Assembly (NCBI GenBank): GCA_963789565.1
Contig: CAWBKX010000002.1
Location: 372,001 to 436,000 of the forward strand
Length of the DNA: 64,000 nt
Origin: CALAGB01 sp963789565
GTDB taxonomy: Bacteria; Chloroflexota; Chloroflexia; Thermomicrobiales; Thermomicrobiaceae
Direction: 5' to 3'
Shown here: piece after piece, positions 17,782 through 24,646 of the stretch
How positions within the stretch are numbered: the stretch's first letter is position 1
Layout of the letters: every line of letters begins with the position of its first letter
Notes under the pieces: model-generated
Databases searched by the model: none
What the model was told of the DNA's origin: nothing
Seen by the model: only the letters and a program-made list of their open reading frames with translations
Made by a program: the position numbers and the translations under genes

Positions 17782-18343
17782 CAAGTTCCTCCGCAGCTTG
17801 GCCCTTGCGAATCGAGTCCATAACGTCCGCGAGTCGCTCCCGTGTCAGATGCCCAACGTAGGTGTGATGATCGATCTGCACGCAGGGCGCAAGGTTGCAG
17901 ACCCCCAGGCAGCCATTGACGACCTGAATCGAGAACTGACCGTCGGGAGTACGGCCGTCGAGGCCCATCTTTTGCCCATCGCGAACTTCCTCGATCAGAC
18001 GCTCCGAGCCCATCACGTAGCACGCCGCGCCGTGGCAAAGAAGCATGGCATGTTCGCCAGGCGGATCGGTGCGGAAATCGGCATAGAACGTGAGCAATCC
18101 AAAGATGCGGTTGATGGTGACACCAAGGTGATCAGCGATCGCCTGTGCGGCGATTCGCGGAACCCAACCATACAGGATTTGCGCCTCCTGGCAGGCCCCC
18201 AGAATAAGCTCTTGTGCCTCTTGATATCCGTCGGGAGTGAAGTCACGTTTGAGAATTGATCGAAGAGGTTCGAGATCGATATCTTCTTCAGATTGGACTA
18301 AATGAGCCAACTCGCCGCCTCTCTGCTTCTGCGAGTCCTCCAC
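17768..18343 (-). CDS. nuoE: NADH-dehydrogenase 24-kDa-type [2Fe-2S] subunit
   Basis: A thioredoxin-like ferredoxin of 191 aa. The [2Fe-2S] ligands are intact: CHGAAC (C-x4-C) and CLGVC (C-x3-C). The N-terminal helical bundle is typical of NuoE (GYQEAQELILGACQEAQILYGWVPRIAAQAIADHLGV, quoted in parts). It passes electrons to or from the NuoF partner encoded just downstream. I chose GTG 18343, 24 nt below the predicted transcription start. A TTG at 18310 behind AGAGAGG is a real alternative. The longer frame to 18430 starts upstream of the promoter and can be dismissed. Confidence 0.9.
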   Translation of the reverse strand: MEDSQKQRGGELAHLVQSEEDIDLEPLRSILKRDFTPDGYQEAQELILGACQEAQILYGWVPRIAAQAIADHLGVTINRIFGLLTFYADFRTDPPGEHAMLLCHGAACYVMGSERLIEEVRDGQKMGLDGRTPDGQFSIQVVNGCLGVCNLAPCVQIDHHTYVGHLTRERLADVMDSIRKGQAAEELDGVE

Positions 18344-18373
18344 GCATGGACCCAGAGTCGGAACCCACCTCGC

Positions 18374-18402
18374 AGTATAACAAGGTGGTATAGGGTCAAC
18401 AA
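18374..18402 (-). promoter_or_regulatory. Promoter of nuoEF
   Basis: On the minus strand, TTGTTG (18402-18397), 17-bp spacer and TATACT (18379-18374). This is the best-spaced example of the TATACT -10 box in the window. Confidence 0.6.
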
Positions 18403-18529
18403 CGCATGATTCCGCATGAAATAAGCCCAAACACCTCGCGTTGTCGATTCTTTGAGGCTGTTAGAATTTGGCTTGCGAGCATGCGCGTGACGTGCCCGCG
18501 ATTGGTGCTCTGAAAACTATGGAGTCACG

Positions 18530-18964
18530 ATGGCCTGGTGGTGGGGCCGAGTCATTGACGACAAAGTCAAAACGGCGCAGGAGTCCGGAGCATTCGACAA
18601 CCTCAAGAATCATGGACGGCCGCTTCCGGACGACGGCGAACCCAACGGTGAGGACTGGCTGGCGAACCACCTGTTACGGCAGGCAGGAGTGCTTCCGGTT
18701 TGGCTGCAACTCCGGAAAGAGATCCACTCCGAGCGTACGCGGGTGCTCGACGCGCTCCACGAATACGATCACGAGCGTTCTCGCCGCGACCCATTCGATC
18801 TGCGAGACTCTGCGATTCTTGTGCGATTGGAAGAGCGCTACGCCGAATGCGCGCGTGCGATAAACAAGAAGATCGACGAGCACAATTTACGGTGCCCATC
18901 GATCACACTCGAGATTCCACGTTTTCAAGAGGATCTGATCAGGCGACGACGTCTCGGCTACTGA
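18530..18964 (+). CDS. DUF1992 (DnaJ-homologue subfamily C28 conserved domain) protein
   Basis: A 144-aa soluble protein. The family signature is visible from residue 9: IDDKVKTAQESGAFDNLKNHGRPL, split in two, followed by DWLANHLLRQAGVLPVWLQLRKEI. In other bacteria this domain occurs alone or after a J domain; its biochemical role is not established. No J domain (HPD motif) is present here. GGAG lies 8 nt before ATG 18530. The stop overlaps the end of the convergent anti-sigma gene by 7 bp. Confidence 0.85.
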   Translation: MAWWWGRVIDDKVKTAQESGAFDNLKNHGRPLPDDGEPNGEDWLANHLLRQAGVLPVWLQLRKEIHSERTRVLDALHEYDHERSRRDPFDLRDSAILVRLEERYAECARAINKKIDEHNLRCPSITLEIPRFQEDLIRRRRLGY

Positions 18965-19182
18965 CTGCAGATCTTGCGGACCTTCTCGACTAAGGACGGC
19001 GGAGCTGACACGTCGCGGCAGCATCGCCGCACGGCGCGAAGCACGTTCTCCTCGAAATGGAAGCGGTCGCGGCAGGGCGGGCAGTCGTCGAGGTGTTGCT
19101 GCACCTCAGCGAGCTCTTCCTGCGACAGCTCGCGGTCCAGATATTCGTACAGTTTGTCCAGGGTTTCTCTACAATCACCCAT
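18958..19182 (-). CDS. Zinc-finger anti-sigma factor (RsrA/zf-HC2 type)
   Basis: A 74-aa protein of the ZAS family. It carries an early Cys (MGDC), then H-x3-C-x2-C as HLDDCPPC, a CC pair and a near-terminal Cys. In Streptomyces RsrA these zinc-ligand cysteines release the sigma factor on disulfide stress. ATG 19182 is preceded by AGGAGAAG at 9 nt and overlaps the sigma stop by 8 nt (translational coupling). A longer start at 19200 lacks that spacing. It lies immediately downstream of the partner sigma gene, as expected. Redox sensing is inferred from family and Cys pattern. Confidence 0.85.
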   Translation of the reverse strand: MGDCRETLDKLYEYLDRELSQEELAEVQQHLDDCPPCRDRFHFEENVLRAVRRCCRDVSAPPSLVEKVRKICSQ

Positions 19183-19774
19183 GGGACGCTTCTCCTGCAT
19201 GCCTCACGTCAACGACCGATCCGACCAACATCCGCTGAAGCCGCCGACGCGCTCTATGCAATCGAGACATTACGGTGCCAATCGGTATGTCAAGAATGTC
19301 CGCAATCTCACGGTAGGCGAAGCCCTCAACATCCGCCAGCAGTACAACCTGCCGGAACTCGTCGGATAGTGACTCCAGTGCGGCGACCACGTTGTCGTCA
19401 GTGATCCCGGCGAGTACTTCTTCCTCGGGACCACGAGACTCCGGCTGGAAGCCTGAATCTATCAGGTGTGCGTACACATAATACTCTTCGACATCATCCA
19501 ACGACGTGCTCCGCGGATGACGAGTTCGTTTGCGGTACTCGTTGATGAACGCGTTCGTCATGATCTTGAACAACCAAGCACGTAAATTTGTGCCCGGCGT
19601 GAATCGATCAATAGAACGAAACGCTCGGAGATAGGCTTCCTGCACCAGATCTTCGGCATCAACCGGGTTGCGTGTCATCCGCACGGCCGTCCGATAGAGG
19701 GAATCGATGTGGCTGAGCGCCTCCTGCTGCAAGGATTCTCGAACCGGCTCGGGATGTCGGCCGTTTTGTATCAC
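19175..19774 (-). CDS. ECF sigma factor (SigR/RpoE-like)
   Basis: A group IV sigma factor of about 199 aa. Region 2 reads YRTAVRMTRNPVDAEDLVQE and YLRAFRSIDRFTPGTNLRAW. Region 4 reads LSDEFRQVVLLADVEGFAYREI with a helix-turn-helix ending GTVMSRLHRARR. The pairing with an RsrA-type gene points to a thiol-oxidative stress regulon. GTG 19774 sits behind AAGGGG. An ATG at 19861 would add 29 residues but has no ribosome site. I see no certain GGAAT-GTT autoregulatory promoter in the 135 bp upstream. Confidence 0.9.
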   Translation of the reverse strand: MIQNGRHPEPVRESLQQEALSHIDSLYRTAVRMTRNPVDAEDLVQEAYLRAFRSIDRFTPGTNLRAWLFKIMTNAFINEYRKRTRHPRSTSLDDVEEYYVYAHLIDSGFQPESRGPEEEVLAGITDDNVVAALESLSDEFRQVVLLADVEGFAYREIADILDIPIGTVMSRLHRARRRLQRMLVGSVVDVRHAGEASHG

Positions 19775-19909
19775 CAGTCTTTGCCCCTTACTGTTGAGCG
19801 CCACAGAGAAGGCGATCTGCTTTCGGCGACGACCGCTCGCGCCTTCCACAGGTTGAACCATCGATCAACGGAATTGTGCAATTTGAAGATCGCGCGGATC
19901 GGCAGAGGC

Positions 19910-20254
19910 TCAGTGGCGGCGCCGAGTGAAGAGCGCAGCGAAGTCTCCGTCGAACGATTCAAGAAATTCATGGAGATCGAGCACATCGTCAACCGTGACA
20001 GATTCCTCGTGCTTATCGTCGGAAACCGTTTCATCCGGCTTCGTCATCTCATCGATCTCGGCACCTTCGCCATCCACCACCGCGGCGACATAGGCCTGCG
20101 CTTCGCAGTGCGAGCAGCGCACGGAAAGCACCCACAGTTCGCCCTGGCGTTCGATGACACGCGCGTCGTCGAGTGAGTACTGATGCTTGCAGTTGGAACA
20201 TTGTTCGAGAACCGAGACTACGGTCCGTCGAACGTCAAACTCATTGGATTCCAT
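19910..20254 (-). CDS. Zinc-ribbon-like protein of unknown function
   Basis: A 114-aa protein with two Cys pairs, CSNC and CSHC, about 26 residues apart, forming a probable zinc ribbon. A beta hairpin between them is suggested by GELWVLSVRC. The C-terminal half is acidic and ends in a helix (DDVLDLHEFLESFDGDFAAL). The start is ATG 20254 (MESNEFDV); an ATG at 20272 six bases after the upstream stop is possible. It lies 24 bp below the DUF151 gene and 135 bp above the sigma gene. The Cys pattern resembles nucleic-acid-binding ribbons, but no function can be read from it. Confidence 0.7.
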   Translation of the reverse strand: MESNEFDVRRTVVSVLEQCSNCKHQYSLDDARVIERQGELWVLSVRCSHCEAQAYVAAVVDGEGAEIDEMTKPDETVSDDKHEESVTVDDVLDLHEFLESFDGDFAALFTRRRH

Positions 20255-20278
20255 ATCATCTCTTCGGATCATGATCGA

Positions 20279-20821
20279 TCAGTTGTCGCGCCGTTTCTCA
20301 AAGTCCTCGAAGTCGAGAGAATTGATGAAGTCACGGAAAACCGAGAGGTCCGTGCCAGCTGGCACATCGTCACCAGTTCTCTCTCGATCTGGCACCCCTG
20401 GTTCCTCGTCTTCACTCTCTGGATCGAGCGTCACGCCAGCTTTGTCCATCACGGTCTCGTCAACAAGGATCGGGACCTTCACGCGCACGGCGAGTGCGAT
20501 GGCATCGCTCGGACGGCTGTCGATTTCAATAGTCTTGCCACTTTGATCGATAACGATCCGTGCGTAGAAGACATCCTGCGACAGGTCGGTCACCAGCACC
20601 TGGCGAACAATTCCACCCATGTCGCCGATGATCGTCTTCATCAGGTCATAGGGAAGCGGACGCGCGGAGGACATCGACTGAAGCTCCATGGCGATCGCTT
20701 CTGCCTCGAACGGACCGATCCAAATCGGAAGGTGACGTTCCCCAGACACTTCCTTCAAGATGACAACGCGATGCTGTGTCACGAGACTGACACGGATGCT
20801 TTCAACAACCGTCTCGATCAT
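20279..20821 (-). CDS. DUF151 / bifunctional-nuclease-domain protein
   Basis: A 180-aa protein. Residues 5-130 form the BFN domain (VVILKEVSGERHLPIWIGPFEAEAI in parts; signature IDSRPSDAIALAVR). Plant members show RNase and DNase activity. The bacterial role is unclear. The C-terminal 45 residues are acidic and probably disordered, and end with FRDFINSLDFEDFEKR. GAGAGGAAGG lies upstream of ATG 20821. It probably heads a small transcript with the zinc-ribbon gene. Confidence 0.85.
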   Translation of the reverse strand: MIETVVESIRVSLVTQHRVVILKEVSGERHLPIWIGPFEAEAIAMELQSMSSARPLPYDLMKTIIGDMGGIVRQVLVTDLSQDVFYARIVIDQSGKTIEIDSRPSDAIALAVRVKVPILVDETVMDKAGVTLDPESEDEEPGVPDRERTGDDVPAGTDLSVFRDFINSLDFEDFEKRRDN

Positions 20822-20949
20822 TCAGGATACCTTCCTCTCGCATCCTGTCGATCCATGTGTGTCATTTCTGCTGCGCTGGCTGCCGAGCGAATAGGGCGGT
20901 GAGTGCATCTCGATCGATTCTACTACCGGTCCCATACTCGGGCCACCGT

Positions 20950-21648
20950 CTATTTGCTGAGCGAGAATGACGGGTCGGACAAGATTTTTGCTTGTGATGG
21001 CGGCCAATACGCGACCCAGGCTTTGCCGATGACCGATGAGATCGGCACTGCGCCGAACACACGTGAGTCACTACTGTTATTGCGATTGTCACCCATGACG
21101 AAGACGTATCCTTGCGGGATCGTGACATCCTCAGTAGCGATGCCGCGCCACTCAGTCGTCGATGTCAAGTAGCTTTCTTGCAGCCGCTGATCGTTGATGT
21201 AGACGGCTCCGTCATGTACTGAGATCTTCTCTCCCGGCAATCCGATGATGCGTTTGATGTATGGCTCTGAATGCTGACCCGGCGGATTGAAGACCACGAT
21301 GTCGCCACGAGAAGGTTTGCCGAATGGATACCAGTCGTTCGATGTGCTTGATTCCCACGGCAGCCAGCTCACGTTGAAGTGGGCGTAGGCACGTCGGTTG
21401 ACAATCAACAACTCACTGTTCTGCAGATTCGGCTCCATGCTCTGGCCGTCGACTCGGAAGTTGAGCACGATGGTCCGCACGGCCACGAAAATGAGAACCG
21501 CGAGTAGGAGCGTTTCGATGATCTCTTGAATTGCTGACTTTCGTCGTTTCCGAGCTTCTGATTGACTGGGGTTCGATTCATCTTGGATGGAATCCTGATC
21601 GGCATCATCTGGTGCAGTTGGTTCTTGCCGGAGGGAGACGGGTCTCAT
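20950..21648 (-). CDS. lepB: Signal peptidase I
   Basis: A 232-aa membrane serine protease that cleaves Sec and Tat signal peptides. One transmembrane segment (about 47-70: IIETLLLAVLIFVAVRTIVL) is followed by the catalytic Ser in DGQSMEPNL and the general-base Lys in YIKRIIGLPG. The conserved box D GDNRNNSSDSR is present. The N-terminal 45 residues are acidic and disordered. ATG 21648 has a CGAGGG stretch upstream; a longer frame to 21708 is possible. It is transcribed divergently from the kinase gene. Confidence 0.94.
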   Translation of the reverse strand: MRPVSLRQEPTAPDDADQDSIQDESNPSQSEARKRRKSAIQEIIETLLLAVLIFVAVRTIVLNFRVDGQSMEPNLQNSELLIVNRRAYAHFNVSWLPWESSTSNDWYPFGKPSRGDIVVFNPPGQHSEPYIKRIIGLPGEKISVHDGAVYINDQRLQESYLTSTTEWRGIATEDVTIPQGYVFVMGDNRNNSSDSRVFGAVPISSVIGKAWVAYWPPSQAKILSDPSFSLSK

Positions 21649-21927
21649 TGGGCCCTCGATTTTTTGCGCTCCCAGGGGAAGATCCTCACCGGATCTCAGT
21701 TCTCCCACTCGTCCTCCGAATACATGGTCCCGCTCGTTGTGGGACGTGACACTCTGCGATTATACATGTCGACCGTTGCTCCTCATGCCCGATTGGGACC
21801 ACTGTGGGATGTGCCGATCAGGACCCGACTCTTACCATTTGTAGACGATTGAGCTACGCCGCAGTCGCATAAGGAGCTATCTCTGCGCCTGAAACGTGAC
21901 TCCAAGCCAGTTCGGCTGCCGGAGCCA

Positions 21928-23874
21928 GTGGCCACGGTTGAGCCCGAGCTGCGCGATCAGGACACTCTCGCCCCCGGAACGGTCCTCGAGGATCGGTACG
22001 AGATCCTGCGCGTATGTGGTCAGGGCGGGATGAGCACGGTCTACGCGGCTCGGGACCTTCGCTTCAGCCACGTTGAGCGTCTGTGCGCCATCAAAGAGAT
22101 GGTGGACCGTGCGCGCGACCATCAGACGCGCATGCTGCGACTTGCCAACTTCGAACGTGAAGCCTCTCTTCTGGCGACGCTCAGTCATCCGGCTATCCCC
22201 AAGATCTACGATTATTTCTCCCGTTCCGGTTTGATCTATCTCGTGCTCGAGTTCATCGATGGTGAAGACCTCGAACACGTCATTTCGAGAGCACAAGAAC
22301 CGATCGACGAAGAGACGTTGATCGAATGGTCGGATCAGATACTGGATGTGCTCTCATATCTCCACGAACATCAGCCGGAACCTATCGTGTTTCGTGATCT
22401 CAAACCGTCGAATATCATGCTCCGCTCCGACGGATCGATCTCACTGATCGACTTCGGTATCGCCCGAACATTTCAGCCACTTCAGCGTGGAACGATGATT
22501 GGCACCGAGGGCTACGCGCCGCCGGAGCAATACCGCGGGATTTCCGAGCCACGCGGCGATGTCTACGCCATGGGAGCTACGCTCCACCACCTGTCGACGC
22601 GCTCCGACCCACGAACAGAGCCTCCATTTACGTTCGCTCAACGGCTGCCAAGAGAGATCAACACCCACCTCACCGCGGAATTCGAAAGTGTCGTGTTGCG
22701 TGCGGTCGCATACTCGCCCGCCGACCGGTTTCCGTCGGCCGCGGCGATGCAGCAAGCACTTAGCTCCATCGGTGAGATCACGAGCGAACGCGCCAGCACT
22801 GCAACGGCACCTCGTGATGAGCAGCACGACGCGGCGGAAGAGCATTTTCAAATCGGTGTCGCTGCCGCACCTCATGTTGAAAAGCATGTCGACGCCGTCA
22901 CCGTTGTCGATCCTGAAGAGCGCGTGCTTTGGACCATCCAGACCGGCGATGAGGTGCGGGGCACGGCCACTATCGTCGGCGATTTCGGCTATATCGGCTC
23001 CTACGACCAACATCTGTATGCCTTCAAAGCGGGCGATGGCGGGATCACTTGGCGTTTTCGGGCACAGCGAGGAATCGTCTCTCGACCGCTCGCCGTCGAC
23101 GGCAAAATCATCATCGGCTCCGAGGACCATTGCGTTTACGCTATCCACAGCCACACCGGCCGATCGGCCTGGTCGTTCCGTACAGCAATGCCGATTCGAT
23201 CATCCGCTGTGCAATACGGCGATGCGGTCATCATCGGCTCGGACGACGGTTACTGCTACTGCCTTGACATCGAACAGGGACACCTGCTCTGGCGACAGCG
23301 AGCCTGGGGACCGATCCGCTCGAGCGCGGCGATCGCCGACGACGTGATAGTGACCGGTTCGGACGATGGAGCGCTTCACGCGTTTTCAGCCGTCGACGGC
23401 CGCCAGCTTTGGCGACACCAGCTTGGCCGCGAAATCCTCTCCTCCCCCATCGTTCGTGACGGCATTGTCGTCGTCGGCTGCAACGACGGCGGACTGTACG
23501 CAGTCGACCTCGAGACCGGCAATCGTATCTGGACGGTCAAAACCGAAGGGCCGGTGATTGCATCGCCCCGTATCGTCTCTGACGCGGTGATCGTCGGGTC
23601 TGTCGACGGCAAAGTCCACGCGGTCGGGTTGGATGATGGTGCGGTTCGTTGGGTCAATCAGATTGCGACGCAGATTACGTCAAGTGTGACCATTGATGGT
23701 CGACGAGGCTATGTGGGCACAGTCGATGGGTACGTTGTCTGCCTGAATCTCGAATCGGGGGAGATCGTCTGGAGCCACAAGCTCGGCAGCCCGATTGTGT
23801 CAACACCAGTCAAGAGTGGGTCGATGCTGTTCGTAGGGGCCATGAACGGGAGAATCTACGCCGTCCGAGCATGA
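21928..23874 (+). CDS. Ser/Thr protein kinase fused to an eight-repeat PQQ-like beta-propeller
   Basis: The kinase domain covers about residues 15-285. It has glycine loop GQGGMSTVYAARD, catalytic Lys in CAIKEM, catalytic loop FRDLKPSNIM (F replaces the His of HRD), LIDFGIA, and activation segment GTEGYAPPEQYRG. After a 45-residue linker come eight tandem repeats of about 40 aa, each starting xxWxxx and containing GSxDGxxYAxD-like cores (for example LLWRQRAWGPIRSSA and QLWRHQLGREILSSP). No membrane segment is present, unlike most PASTA or propeller kinases, so it is predicted to be cytosolic. The start is unclear: GTG 21928 is used here, but AAGGAG at 21871-21876 points to a CTG at 21883. Confidence 0.92.
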   Translation: MATVEPELRDQDTLAPGTVLEDRYEILRVCGQGGMSTVYAARDLRFSHVERLCAIKEMVDRARDHQTRMLRLANFEREASLLATLSHPAIPKIYDYFSRSGLIYLVLEFIDGEDLEHVISRAQEPIDEETLIEWSDQILDVLSYLHEHQPEPIVFRDLKPSNIMLRSDGSISLIDFGIARTFQPLQRGTMIGTEGYAPPEQYRGISEPRGDVYAMGATLHHLSTRSDPRTEPPFTFAQRLPREINTHLTAEFESVVLRAVAYSPADRFPSAAAMQQALSSIGEITSERASTATAPRDEQHDAAEEHFQIGVAAAPHVEKHVDAVTVVDPEERVLWTIQTGDEVRGTATIVGDFGYIGSYDQHLYAFKAGDGGITWRFRAQRGIVSRPLAVDGKIIIGSEDHCVYAIHSHTGRSAWSFRTAMPIRSSAVQYGDAVIIGSDDGYCYCLDIEQGHLLWRQRAWGPIRSSAAIADDVIVTGSDDGALHAFSAVDGRQLWRHQLGREILSSPIVRDGIVVVGCNDGGLYAVDLETGNRIWTVKTEGPVIASPRIVSDAVIVGSVDGKVHAVGLDDGAVRWVNQIATQITSSVTIDGRRGYVGTVDGYVVCLNLESGEIVWSHKLGSPIVSTPVKSGSMLFVGAMNGRIYAVRA

Positions 23875-23966
23875 AAGAGTTCTGCGCGACTTCGGAGCGT
23901 CACGGTCGGCGGGATAGAAGCCGGAACCGATGGTTCACGCGCGATCCATGAGATGAGGAACAGTCA

Positions 23967-24233
23967 ATGCCGATTCGAGTCGTCGTTCACATTCACAATG
24001 AAGATCCATTTCTGGCAGAGGTGGACGACCTTCCCGATCCGAAGGACAACTTCATTATGGTTCGCCATCCGCGAAAACGGGATGGCAAGGCACTGACGTT
24101 CATCACCACCGGTGCCACGGCATTTATGTATCCGTGGTCGCGTATCTCATTCGTCGAAGTATTGGACGAGACCAACGCGCCTGATTCCGTCGTCGGGTTC
24201 TTCCGCGAAGAGGGCCGAGTCGGTCGTATGTGA
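23967..24233 (+). CDS. Small conserved-looking protein downstream of the kinase
   Basis: An 88-aa protein, MPIRVVVHIHNEDPFLAEVD..., that reads as a compact beta-barrel-like domain (VVHIHNEDPFLAEV, NFIMVRHPRK, ALTFITTGATAFMYPWSRISFVEVL), resembling small nucleic-acid or ligand-binding barrels. GAGGA lies 9 nt before the ATG. It is 92 bp downstream of the kinase and followed by a clear terminator, so it may share the transcript. I do not recognise the family. Confidence 0.65.
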   Translation: MPIRVVVHIHNEDPFLAEVDDLPDPKDNFIMVRHPRKRDGKALTFITTGATAFMYPWSRISFVEVLDETNAPDSVVGFFREEGRVGRM

Positions 24234-24265
24234 TGTTCACCCGGATGTCTGTGCGAGGCAAAACA

Positions 24266-24303
24266 AAACGGTCACCGCATTGGGTGACCGTTTCCGCATT
24301 TTT
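24266..24303 (+). terminator. Rho-independent terminator
   Basis: AAACGGTCACC pairs with GGTGACCGTTT (11 bp, 6-nt loop), followed by CCGCATTTTT. It closes the kinase/small-protein unit and also lies just after the tatA stop on the other strand. Confidence 0.8.
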
Positions 24304-24331
24304 GGCTCTTAGGTGAACGTCGAACGCGGGA

Positions 24332-24538
24332 CTACGCATCCTCCCGCATGGTCTCGCCGGTCGGCTTCGCCGCGGCGTCGTCATCCAGCTTGGCAGAATG
24401 TTCGTCAGTCGTGGCCGTCCGGAATTCCTTGATGCCACGTCCTACAGCGCCACCGATCTCCGGCAGCTTGCCCGCACCGAAGATGATTACGACGATCAAC
24501 AAGATGAGCACGAGCTCTTGCCAGCCCAAACCGGCCAT
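24332..24538 (-). CDS. tatA: Sec-independent translocase protein TatA
   Basis: A 68-aa protein. A short N-terminal transmembrane helix (WQELVLILLIVVIIFGAGKLPE) contains the FGxxKLPE hinge, followed by the amphipathic helix GGAVGRGIKEFRTA and an acidic tail. This is the classic TatA/TatE layout, forming the pore of the twin-arginine exporter. ATG 24538 has CGGAGGAA at 8 nt. The longer frame to 24607 runs across a TATAAT box (reverse strand, 24589-24594), so it is rejected. No tatC is in the window. Confidence 0.92.
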   Translation of the reverse strand: MAGLGWQELVLILLIVVIIFGAGKLPEIGGAVGRGIKEFRTATTDEHSAKLDDDAAAKPTGETMREDA

Positions 24539-24646
24539 TATCGGGTTCCTCCGTTCGACGGTTGTCGCGCCCGTAGCTAGGGCCGCGATTATACCGTAGC
24601 TTTCCACCAGACAGCCACAACTATGCCATATAGCTTGGCATAATCG

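Noticed and set aside
16051..18343. Part of a complex I operon
   Set aside because: Only E- and F-type subunits are present; flanking genes are unrelated, so a full nuo operon is not claimed.
18344..18430. Longer nuoE start
   Set aside because: The extension lies across and upstream of the TTGTTG-N17-TATACT promoter, so it cannot be in the transcript.
20279..20821. Calling the DUF151 protein a proven nuclease
   Set aside because: Activity is shown for plant relatives only; the bacterial role is left open.
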